Below are positions 1 to 5,620 of a DNA stretch of 13,691 nt, one piece after another. Source of the stretch: Candidatus Brocadiia bacterium (GTDB lineage: Bacteria; Planctomycetota; MHYJ01; WSZJ01); NCBI GenBank assembly GCA_013360825.1, contig JABWAY010000077.1, positions 1-13,691 on the forward strand, in the 5' to 3' direction. Each line of letters begins with the position of its first letter. The first letter of the stretch is position 1. Position numbers and translations under genes: made by a program. The notes beneath the pieces are model-generated. The model was not told the DNA's origin. It saw only the letters and a program-made list of their open reading frames with translations, and made no database searches.

Positions 1-170
1 CGGGCGACCTCCTGGAGGTCGTCCGCGGCGCCGTCCGCGTCCGGACAGGGGAGGGGGCGCTGGACCTCCTCCGCGTCCAGCCCGAGTCCCGCCGCGAACT
101 GTCCGCCGACGAGTTCGCCAACGGATTCCGCCTCCGTGACGGCACCTGGCGCCTCGAGACCCCGCGCTGA
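1..170 (+). CDS. fmt: Methionyl-tRNA formyltransferase, C-terminal end (5' truncated by window)
   Basis: The frame read from base 3 to the TGA at 168-170 encodes the last 55 residues of a protein. It contains the strings 'RTGEGALDLLRVQPE' and 'LSADEFANGFRLRDG'. These match the C-terminal, tRNA-binding OB-like domain of Fmt, where the conserved pattern is TGEG-L-(x)-VQPEGKR-(x)-ADFANGxRL. Fmt transfers a formyl group from 10-formyl-tetrahydrofolate to Met-tRNA(fMet), making the initiator tRNA used in bacterial translation. The catalytic N-terminal domain lies outside the window, so activity cannot be judged. The stop codon is 45 nt before the murJ start with no terminator between them, so the two genes are probably cotranscribed. 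The identification rests on a short but characteristic tail. Confidence 0.88.
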   Translation, partial: GDLLEVVRGAVRVRTGEGALDLLRVQPESRRELSADEFANGFRLRDGTWRLETPR

Positions 171-215
171 CCCCCCGCCGCAAGCTGCCGCCCGCCGGGC
201 GTCGATAAAGTCCGG

Positions 216-1796
216 GTGCCACCCGAATCCCCACAGGATCCCCCCGGGACCCGTGCTCCCGCCCACCCGCCGCACGGCGTCCTCTCCGCCGCGCGCGTCG
301 TCTCGGCCTGCATCCTCCTCTCCAGGATCCTCGGCCTCGTCCGCGACGTCTGCCTCGCCTCCCTCTTCGGCGGCGGTATCGTCAACGACGCCTTCGTCCT
401 CGCCACCCTCGTCCCCAACCTCTTCCGCCGCTTCTTCGGCGAGGGCGCCCTCACCGCCGCCTTCATCCCCACCTACTCGCAGATCCTGACGAACAGGCCG
501 AGGGAGGAAGCGGACCGGTTCGCGCGTTCGGCGATGACCTGGCTGGCGCTCGCGCTCGGCCTGCTCTCCGGGGCCGGGATGGCGATCGCCGGCGTCCTGT
601 CACGGACGCTGGCCGACGAGAAAGGCCGGCTCGTCGCCGACCTCCTGGTCGTCCTGCTCCCGTACATGCCGCTGGTCTGCCTCGTCGCCCTCGTGACCGG
701 CATCCTCAACGTCCACCGGCATTTCCTCCTCCCCGCCCTCGCCTCGAGCATCCTGAACCTTTTCGAAATCGCGGCGTTCTTCGTCGTCGGCTGGTTTGCG
801 GCGACGCAGAAGGGGCAGGCCTCGGTCATCGCCTGGTCGATCACGCTCGCCGGGCTCGGCCAGCTCCTCCTCCAGCTGCCCGCCCTGCGGACCTTCAAGG
901 TCCCGGTCGCCCCGCTCCTGCGCTGGGAGCCCGGGGTCCGGCAGGTCCTGGCCGGAATGGCGCCGATGACGTTCGGGATCGCCGTGATCCAGGTCAACGT
1001 CCTGGTCGACAACGCCATTGCCGAGGCGATGATCCCGGGGGACGGCGCCGTGTCGGCCCTCTACTACGCCAACCGGCTGTTCAATTTCCCGCTCGCCCTG
1101 ATCGGGATCGCGATCGCGCAGGCGGCGTTCCCTGAGTTCAGCGAGGCGTTCGCGCGGGGGAAGAAGGACGAACTGGCGGCGTCGCTCTCCCGGGCGTGCC
1201 GGATGGTGCTGTTCCTGGCGGTCCCGGCCGCGGCCGGGCTGATCGTGATGGCCCGGCCCGTCATCCGCCTCTTCTTCGAGCACGGTTCCTTCACCCCCGT
1301 CATGACCGAGCGGTCCGGCGCGGTCCTGGCGTTCTACGGCGCCGGAGTCTGGGCCGCCTGCCTCCAGCACGTCGTCGTGCGCGCCTTCTTCGCAGCCCGG
1401 GACCTCCGCACCCCCGCCATCCTGGGCGGACTCACCGTCTGCGCCAACGCCGCGCTGAATCTCGTTCTGGTCCGGTCGATGCAGGAAGCGGGGCTAGCGC
1501 TGGCGACGTCGATCACCGCAACGCTTCAGCTCATCGTCCTCGCGGTCCTGCTCCGCCGCCGCCTCCCGGAGATGTCCTGGGCCCCGGTGCTGCGGATCCT
1601 GCCGGTTTCGCTTGCGGCCGCGGGGGCGATGGCCGCAGCGTGCTGGGGGCTCCTCCGGGTTCTCCCGCCCCACCGTGCGGTGCAGGCCCTGGTTCCGGTC
1701 GCCGCCGGGGCCGCCCTCTATTTTCTGGTCGCGCGCCTCCTCCGCGTTCCCGAGGCCCGCGACATCCTCGCCTTCCGCCGCAGGAGATCCTCATGA
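216..1796 (+). CDS. murJ: MurJ/MviN lipid II flippase
   Basis: This 526-residue polytopic membrane protein has the usual MurJ length (about 500-530). MurJ moves the lipid-linked peptidoglycan precursor lipid II across the inner membrane. The N-terminal signature is clear: 'SRILGLVRDVCLASLFG' (residues 36-52) followed by 'NDAFVLATLVPNLFRRFFGEGA' at residues 57-78. R37, R43, D58, R71-R72 and E76 correspond to the conserved charged residues of TM1/TM2 (the family pattern SRxLGxxRD...DAF...PNLxRRxxxEGA). Hydrophobic segments continue to the C-terminus, as in the 14-helix fold. The start is the GTG at 216. It has no good Shine-Dalgarno sequence, and residues 1-22 are Pro-rich and not conserved, so the exact start is uncertain. 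The gene follows fmt by 45 nt and overlaps the next gene by 4 nt (ATGA). Confidence 0.95.
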   Translation: MPPESPQDPPGTRAPAHPPHGVLSAARVVSACILLSRILGLVRDVCLASLFGGGIVNDAFVLATLVPNLFRRFFGEGALTAAFIPTYSQILTNRPREEADRFARSAMTWLALALGLLSGAGMAIAGVLSRTLADEKGRLVADLLVVLLPYMPLVCLVALVTGILNVHRHFLLPALASSILNLFEIAAFFVVGWFAATQKGQASVIAWSITLAGLGQLLLQLPALRTFKVPVAPLLRWEPGVRQVLAGMAPMTFGIAVIQVNVLVDNAIAEAMIPGDGAVSALYYANRLFNFPLALIGIAIAQAAFPEFSEAFARGKKDELAASLSRACRMVLFLAVPAAAGLIVMARPVIRLFFEHGSFTPVMTERSGAVLAFYGAGVWAACLQHVVVRAFFAARDLRTPAILGGLTVCANAALNLVLVRSMQEAGLALATSITATLQLIVLAVLLRRRLPEMSWAPVLRILPVSLAAAGAMAAACWGLLRVLPPHRAVQALVPVAAGAALYFLVARLLRVPEARDILAFRRRRSS

Positions 1797-2131
1797 CCCT
1801 CCGGGACTTCCAGGACCTGATCGAGGCCCAGTACGGCCGCAAGGACACCCGCCGCGGCATCGAGCGAACCTTCCTGTGGTTCGTCGAGGAGGTCGGCGAG
1901 CTGGCGGAGGCCATTCGCCGGGGGACGAAGGCGGAGCGGGAGGAAGAGTTCGCGGACGTCCTCGCCTGGCTGTCGACGATGGCCTCCATGTCGGGGATCG
2001 ACCTCGAGACCGCCGCCCGCGCCAAGTACGGGCGGGGGTGCCCCCGGTGCCGCGCCACCCCGTGCCGGTGCGCGGAGCCGCCCAGCGCGGACCGGCGGCG
2101 GGGAGGGGGGAAACGACCGAAGCGCGCGTAG
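1793..2131 (+). CDS. MazG-like nucleotide pyrophosphohydrolase with C-terminal Cys cluster
   Basis: This 112-residue protein belongs to the all-alpha NTP pyrophosphatase (MazG-like) superfamily. The metal-binding motif is present: 'EEVGE' at residues 32-36, then 'EEFAD' (E52, D55) 16 residues later, fitting EExxE...ExxD. Such enzymes hydrolyse nucleoside triphosphates to monophosphate and pyrophosphate, often to clear damaged or non-canonical nucleotides. The substrate cannot be told from sequence. After the catalytic helices comes 'GCPRCRATPCRC' with C83, C86, C91 and C93, a likely zinc knuckle, followed by a basic tail ending 'GGGKRPKRA'. The ATG overlaps the murJ stop, and 'caggag' (1781-1786) is a good ribosome binding site, which suggests translational coupling. 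Its role beside fmt and murJ is not obvious. Confidence 0.88.
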   Translation: MTLRDFQDLIEAQYGRKDTRRGIERTFLWFVEEVGELAEAIRRGTKAEREEEFADVLAWLSTMASMSGIDLETAARAKYGRGCPRCRATPCRCAEPPSADRRRGGGKRPKRA

Positions 2132-2151
2132 GGGACTCGCGCGCTTCGTCG
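2114..2151 (+). terminator. GC-rich stem-loop spanning the mazG-like stop codon
   Basis: The 11-base arms cgaagcgcgcg (2118-2128) and cgcgcgcttcg (2138-2148) pair perfectly around a 9-base loop. Three more pairs (2114-2116 with 2149-2151) form if C2117 bulges. The TAG stop of the mazG-like gene begins in the loop. There is no T-run after it, so it is not a canonical intrinsic terminator. It may stabilise the mRNA 3' end or act with Rho. Confidence 0.5.
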
Positions 2152-2233
2152 GTCTCCGGCGGCCTCAACCGTCGTCCCGGCGGGTTGGGAGGGAGAGAGC
2201 CGCTGGGGGGCCGCCGGCTGCAATGTCCTGTTC

Positions 2234-2272
2234 GGGCCGGGGCGCGCCCTGTGAGGCGGCGCTCCCCGGCCC
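2234..2272 (+). terminator. Stem-loop with 9-bp perfect stem in the convergent spacer
   Basis: The arms gggccgggg (2234-2242) and ccccggccc (2264-2272) are perfectly complementary around a 21-base loop. That loop can itself form a CGCC/GGCG stem (2245-2248 with 2255-2258). The following bases, tggtcgtttc, contain only a short T3 run, so this is at best a weak terminator for the fmt-murJ-mazG operon. It is the second of three hairpins in this spacer. Confidence 0.45.
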
Positions 2273-2280
2273 TGGTCGTT

Positions 2281-2339
2281 TCAGCCGGTACCTGCCGGCG
2301 GGGTCGGGAACCCGTGACCGCCCGCGCCGGCCCGGCTGA
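2281..2339. terminator. Nested 59-nt inverted repeat between convergent genes
   Basis: The outer arms tcagccgg (2281-2288) and ccggctga (2332-2339) enclose the inner arms gccggcg (2294-2300) and cgccggc (2325-2331). The two stems stack directly on the 3' side and leave a 5-base bulge (2289-2293) on the 5' side. The 24-base apical region can form a further ggtc/gacc stem (2302-2305 with 2316-2319). It ends 6 bp from the stop codon of the - strand PilZ-like gene, so it could terminate both convergent transcripts. There is no T-run on either side. Confidence 0.5.
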
Positions 2340-2345
2340 CCGTGT

Positions 2346-2729
2346 TCACATGGCGATGCTGTTCGGGGCGTAGTGCTCGATGATGAGGCCGACGATCATC
2401 CGTTTCTGGTCGGTGTCGAGGTTGACGAAGCGGCAGGAGACGTTGTAGTCGAAGCGTGAGCCGGCGAGGGCCTGGACGTCGGTGGCGTTGGCCTCGACGA
2501 TGGTCGAGTAGTCGCGGCCGCAGATGGCGGCGGCGAACTTTCGGCCGAGGAGGGCGCCGGCGAGGTCGATCCGGGTGGCGGGGGAGGATTCCCGGGCGCA
2601 GAGCGCGGCGGTGAAACCGAGGGGGGAGATGGAGCGGATGTACCCCTCGAATTCGGTGCGCCCGTTCTGGCAGAGCCAGATCGAGGCCTGCTTCAGGATG
2701 AGGACGGTGGAGTCGTTGGGCTTGCTCAT
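2346..2729 (-). CDS. Small PilZ-like domain protein (degenerate c-di-GMP motif)
   Basis: This 127-residue soluble protein has no signal peptide or membrane helix. The pattern 'YIRSISPLGFTA' (residues 30-41) followed by the C-terminal 'VSCRFVNLDTDQKRMIVGLI' (residues 97-116) resembles PilZ domains, where a (D/N)xSxxG turn is followed by a beta-barrel ending in CxF-(x)-L-(x)-IxxFI. The first Asp of DxSxxG is Ser here, and no RxxxR motif precedes it, so cyclic-di-GMP binding is doubtful. The ATG at 2729 is chosen over an in-frame ATG at 2801 for two reasons. 'aggggga' lies a suitable distance upstream of it, and the promoter at 2758-2786 would start transcription near 2751, after the upstream ATG. 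It stands alone and converges on the mazG-like gene. The PilZ assignment is by pattern only. Confidence 0.7.
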   Translation of the reverse strand: MSKPNDSTVLILKQASIWLCQNGRTEFEGYIRSISPLGFTAALCARESSPATRIDLAGALLGRKFAAAICGRDYSTIVEANATDVQALAGSRFDYNVSCRFVNLDTDQKRMIVGLIIEHYAPNSIAM

Positions 2730-2757
2730 CGCGGTATCCCCCTGGGAGTCTTCACAG

Positions 2758-2786
2758 ATGTTACCGCGTAGGATGAAGTGTGTCAA
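2758..2786 (-). promoter_or_regulatory. Sigma-70 promoter of the PilZ-like gene
   Basis: Read on the - strand: a consensus -35 TTGACA (2786-2781), a 17-bp spacer, and a -10 TAACAT (2763-2758), which matches TATAAT at 4 of 6 bases. The expected transcription start is near 2751, giving a 5' leader of about 20 nt that contains the Shine-Dalgarno sequence of the PilZ-like gene. It is one of two exact TTGACA -35 hexamers I found at gene fronts here; the other precedes lexA. Confidence 0.75.
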
Positions 2787-2788
2787 TA

Positions 2789-2805
2789 GCATAAAACGCA
2801 TAAAA
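2789..2805 (-). repeat. Tandem 8-bp direct repeat next to the -35 box
   Basis: Two copies of gcataaaa (2789-2796 and 2798-2805) lie one base apart, starting 2 bp beyond the -35 box on its upstream side. The 9-bp period is not helical. The AT-richness in an otherwise very GC-rich window fits an UP element, but a paired regulator site is also possible. Confidence 0.45.
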
Positions 2806-2838
2806 TTCTGGACGCTGATAAGGAATCCGAAACGCTTC

Positions 2839-2854
2839 CGTGCAGGGGTGCACG
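2839..2854 (-). terminator. Short hairpin after the HEAT/TPR membrane protein gene
   Basis: A 6-bp perfect stem (cgtgca with tgcacg) around a GGGG loop (CCCC in the - strand transcript) lies about 28 nt past the stop codon of the - strand gene ending at 2882. The downstream - strand sequence (gaagcgtttcgg) has only a weak T tract, so termination here is tentative. Confidence 0.35.
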
Positions 2855-2881
2855 CCCTTGCCCCGGGACCCCGCCGCGCTC

Positions 2882-4114
2882 CTACCCCTCCGCGACGTCC
2901 TTGAACTCCGGGTCCTCCCAGTAGTCCTTGAACGCCTTCTCGTTCAGCGCTTCATCCTTGAACTCCGGGTCGAACTGGATCGTCCGCTTCAGCGTCTCCA
3001 GCATCTTCTCCTTCTTCTTCTGCATCGCATACACCGTCGCCACCTGGTACAGCACCCCGGGATTGTCCGGCGACAGCGACAGCGCCTTCCCGTACGCCTC
3101 CTCGCTCTCGTCGAAACGCAGCAGGTCGCGCATGATCGTCCCGTAATTGTTCCACGCGATGTAGTGGTCGGGCTTCAGCAGCAGCAGCTTCTTGTAGACC
3201 CGCACCGCATCCTGCAGCTTCCCGCTGATGTAGAAGAAACTCGCCTCCAGGAACAGCGTGTGCGCCTCGACATCCGCAATGAACCGCTGCTGCCGGCTGG
3301 TCAGCTCCTTCAGCATCGACTCCTTGTGCTCCTCGCTCACCCGGCGGATCCGCCCGTCGATCTCCTCCTTCAGCTCCTTGAACGTCTGCTCCAGCTCCTT
3401 CTCCGCCTTCTCCCGCAGCTGCATCGTCACCTCGCGCATCCGGTGCTCGATGTTCTGCTCGATCATGTCCCCGTACCGCTCGATCTCGCTCTCGTTCTCG
3501 TCCTTCAGCTTCGAGAAAAACATCATCAACTCGCCCTTCTTCGCGTCCAGCCCCTCCAGGATCCCGCCGGACTTCTTCTGGACCTCGTTCCCCTCCGCCA
3601 CGAGCTGCTCGGCCTGCCGCATCAGCTCCTTCAGCGCCTTGTTCCGGTTGGACGCCGTCCCGACGAAATACAGAATCGCGGCGCAGACGCCCGCGAAGGC
3701 GAGGATGTTGAACACGATCGAGATCGTCAGGAACTTCTGGTAGTCGTTCAGCACCCGCCGCGCGGAGAGCGAGATCGTCTTCTCGAAGCGCCCCCCCTTC
3801 TCGTCGAACCACTTCTTCCAGGCCGCGGGATCGTCCCCGATCTCCTCGCCGGTCGTGACCCGGAGCGCGTTGTAGATCTCCGGCTTGACCATGTCGTTCG
3901 TCTCGTCCTGCGCGGCCAGGACCAGCGCCTCGACGCTCTCGGGGATCTTGTACTTCGCCAGGATCCTCGCGGCGCCGCTTCGAACCAGCGGGTCCTTGTC
4001 GCGGAGGGAGTGGACCAGCGCGACGGCGGTGTCGGTGTCGGTGGTCTGGGCGGCGGCGGGAAGGGGGGCCGCGAGCGGGGCGAGCAGGACGAGGAGGCCG
4101 AGGAGGAGTCTCAT
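2882..4114 (-). CDS. Exported HEAT / transmembrane / coiled-coil / TPR protein
   Basis: A 410-residue protein of unknown function with a clear modular layout. Residues 1-22 are a Sec signal peptide (Leu/Ala-rich, ending near 'AAAQ'). Residues 26-88 hold HEAT-like helices ('SLRDKDPLVRSGAARILAKY'). Next is 'TGEEIGDDPAAWKKWFDEKG' (88-107), a tail that often closes HEAT repeats in Planctomycetota-like proteins. A hydrophobic segment at 128-151 should span the membrane, and a long charged coiled coil covers about 155-280. TPR helices fill 285-385 ('YIAWNNYGTIMRD...EEAYGKALSLSPDNPGVL'), and the end 'AFKDYWEDPEFKDV' is a common TPR C-cap. If the signal peptide is cleaved, the HEAT part is outside and the coiled coil plus TPR are in the cytoplasm. 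The start is leaderless-like: TATAAT lies 8 nt upstream with no Shine-Dalgarno. The family was not recognised. A membrane scaffold is an inference. Confidence 0.88.
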   Translation of the reverse strand: MRLLLGLLVLLAPLAAPLPAAAQTTDTDTAVALVHSLRDKDPLVRSGAARILAKYKIPESVEALVLAAQDETNDMVKPEIYNALRVTTGEEIGDDPAAWKKWFDEKGGRFEKTISLSARRVLNDYQKFLTISIVFNILAFAGVCAAILYFVGTASNRNKALKELMRQAEQLVAEGNEVQKKSGGILEGLDAKKGELMMFFSKLKDENESEIERYGDMIEQNIEHRMREVTMQLREKAEKELEQTFKELKEEIDGRIRRVSEEHKESMLKELTSRQQRFIADVEAHTLFLEASFFYISGKLQDAVRVYKKLLLLKPDHYIAWNNYGTIMRDLLRFDESEEAYGKALSLSPDNPGVLYQVATVYAMQKKKEKMLETLKRTIQFDPEFKDEALNEKAFKDYWEDPEFKDVAEG

Positions 4115-4122
4115 GGGGCGGG

Positions 4123-4128
4123 ATTATA
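4123..4128 (-). promoter_or_regulatory. Perfect -10 box 8 nt before a start codon (possible leaderless promoter)
   Basis: On the - strand the sequence reads TATAAT, then 8 bases, then the ATG at 4114. No Shine-Dalgarno is present. No good -35 is visible; the best-spaced hexamer is TTCCCC. The spacing would put the transcription start at or within a base or two of the ATG, as in leaderless mRNAs of several bacterial phyla. Confidence 0.55.
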
Positions 4129-4188
4129 GGGAAGGTCGCGCCGCGGGGGAACGGTGTTTCCCTTAGGTTAGGGGCGGGTGCGAGGGAG

Positions 4189-4218
4189 TTGTTGTTGTGG
4201 CCGGGGGTCTGGCACAAT
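4189..4218 (+). promoter_or_regulatory. Divergent -35/-10 element 8 nt before the ATG of the next gene
   Basis: TTGTTG (4189-4194) is followed by an 18-bp spacer and CACAAT (4213-4218). Eight bases then separate the hexamer from the ATG at 4227. The spacing from -10 to start codon equals that of the divergent gene, and again there is no Shine-Dalgarno. The match to consensus is moderate (3/6 and 4/6). Confidence 0.45.
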
Positions 4219-4226
4219 GCGCCGCC

Positions 4227-5429
4227 ATGAGCAACCCGAACCCTCCGTCCCGTCGCGGTCCCGGGGGCCGCGTTCCCGGCCGTCCGCCCGCCCCGCCTCC
4301 CGGACGTCCCGCGGGGGGCCGTCCGTCCACGGTCCGCGGGGGAGTGCCGCGCGCGCCGCAGGCTCCCCAGGGCGAGGGGGGGCCGGAGGCCGGTCCCGGG
4401 GGGGTGGACAAGCGGATCCTCTGGGCGGCCGGGGGCGCGGCGGTGCTGATCCTGGTGGTGGTGGTGGCGCTGAACATGGGGAAGGGGAAGCCGCCGCCGG
4501 CGAAGAAGTCCGCGGACGGGGAGGCGACGGCGTCGGGGGTGATCCGGTTCCCGAGCGTGGACACACCGGAGGGGCGCGAGGAAATCCGGAAGATGTTCGA
4601 GCAGCTCGACTACACGCGCTGCCGGAAGTACATCAGCGCGATTTCGAAGGTGACGGCGGCGAAGATCCCGGACATTCTGGTCCCGTACCTGATGCGGCTG
4701 GATGCGGGGGCGGGGTTTACGGAGGCCTACTCGCTCGCCCGTCTTCTGGAGGACGCGAACGATCCGCGGGTGGTCGGGAAGATCATCGACCTCGGGCTGC
4801 AGAAGAAGGACGCGATGTCGCTTCTGCGCACATACGGCGCCGCGGGCTCGGAGATCGTGATTGCGCGGGCGACGGAGGCGGCGAAGGCCGGGGCGGACCT
4901 GGCGCCGTACGAGGCGATGCTGACCGAGTGTCTGCACAAGGAGGGCGCGGCCGGTCCGCTCCGGCAGACGGCTGAGAGCGGGGAGATCGCGGCGGTGGCC
5001 TGGATCTGCGGCGATGCGCTGAGCCGGAACAAGCTGCCGATTTCGGAGGCGCGCGTGAGGGCCTGGCTCGCGGAGGCGGAGCCGAGGGCGGTCATGAGCG
5101 GCATCCGGCAGGCTTCGGTCCAGACGTCGATGGACCGGGACGCGGCGATCCTGCCGTTCACCACGCCGGAGACGTCGATTGAGGTCCGCCGGGTGGTTCT
5201 CGAAGTGGCCGGGCCGGATGCGACGCTTTCGAAGCAGCTGATCGGAAACCTGATCCAGATCGACGACCTCGAGTCGTTCGAGGACGTGTGCGCGAAGCTG
5301 GTGGAGTGTCGGCGGCGGGATTTTGCGCCGGAACTTCAGGCGGTTTCGGACGCGCGGACGGGGAGTGCGATCGGGCGGCGGGCCGGGAACACGGCGCAGC
5401 AGCTCAGCGGGTCGGCGGGGACGCGGTAA
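4227..5429 (+). CDS. Single-pass membrane protein with Pro/Gly-rich N-terminus and HEAT-like ectodomain
   Basis: A 400-residue protein of unknown function. Residues 1-60 are low-complexity, rich in Pro, Gly and Arg and presumably disordered in the cytoplasm. A membrane helix follows at 64-84 ('ILWAAGGAAVLILVVVVALN'). Residues 105-375 are almost wholly alpha-helical with a repeating rhythm ('TEAYSLARLLEDANDPRVVGKIIDLG'), resembling HEAT/ARM-type repeats, so the bulk should lie outside the inner membrane. The end is Ser/Thr/Gly-rich. The ATG at 4227 is preferred over a GTG at 4197: the GTG lies inside the proposed promoter and the extra residues are unremarkable. The gene is divergent from the HEAT/TPR membrane protein, with 112 bp between start codons, which hints at co-regulation. 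No enzyme motif is visible. Confidence 0.82.
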   Translation: MSNPNPPSRRGPGGRVPGRPPAPPPGRPAGGRPSTVRGGVPRAPQAPQGEGGPEAGPGGVDKRILWAAGGAAVLILVVVVALNMGKGKPPPAKKSADGEATASGVIRFPSVDTPEGREEIRKMFEQLDYTRCRKYISAISKVTAAKIPDILVPYLMRLDAGAGFTEAYSLARLLEDANDPRVVGKIIDLGLQKKDAMSLLRTYGAAGSEIVIARATEAAKAGADLAPYEAMLTECLHKEGAAGPLRQTAESGEIAAVAWICGDALSRNKLPISEARVRAWLAEAEPRAVMSGIRQASVQTSMDRDAAILPFTTPETSIEVRRVVLEVAGPDATLSKQLIGNLIQIDDLESFEDVCAKLVECRRRDFAPELQAVSDARTGSAIGRRAGNTAQQLSGSAGTR

Positions 5430-5468
5430 GGCGGGGGGCCCGGGAGGGGCCGACCCGTGCGGGCGGGT

Positions 5469-5493
5469 TGAGGGAGACAAATCCTCATTTTTT
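5469..5493 (+). terminator. Weak intrinsic terminator candidate
   Basis: A 5-bp stem (tgagg 5469-5473 with cctca 5483-5487) is followed at once by six Ts (5488-5493), about 40 nt after the upstream stop codon. The stem is short and the 9-base loop is wide, so termination efficiency is doubtful. The T/A-rich patch that follows (ttttttggaaaattt) could instead serve as an UP element for a promoter of the downstream gene, near TATCCT at 5531-5536. I could not find a convincing -35 for that. Confidence 0.35.
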
Positions 5494-5579
5494 GGAAAAT
5501 TTCAGGAACTGGAGCCCTCCGGCGTCGTCCTATCCTGTGGCGGGAGCGCCCGATCGCCCGTCGTGTAAACCGACACCCC

Positions 5580-5600
5580 GCCCGGGGATGCCCCCCGGGC
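5580..5600 (+). promoter_or_regulatory. 8-bp hairpin immediately 5' of the pseudo-peptidase ribosome binding site
   Basis: gcccgggg (5580-5587) pairs perfectly with ccccgggc (5593-5600) around the loop atgcc. It ends 5 nt before the Shine-Dalgarno 'gggagga'. There is no T-run. All eight pairs are G-C, so it should be very stable. It may protect the 5' end of the transcript, or tune access to the ribosome binding site. Confidence 0.5.
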
Positions 5601-5620
5601 TCACAGGGAGGAAAATCAGA

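Noticed and set aside
2730..2801. Upstream ATG at 2801 as start of the PilZ-like protein
   Set aside because: It lies upstream of the predicted transcription start (about 2751) and would add 24 residues unlike the family. The ATG at 2729 has a ribosome binding site.
2840..4129. Long open frame on the + strand opposite the HEAT/TPR membrane protein gene
   Set aside because: Its translation is repetitive Leu/Arg/His/Gln typical of the antisense of a GC-rich gene. The - strand frame has a signal peptide, membrane helix and TPRs.
2952..5480. 842-codon open frame on the - strand
   Set aside because: It runs across two real genes on opposite strands and the divergent promoter region, with Arg/Pro/Gly-rich composition and no domain. 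High GC removes stop codons by chance.
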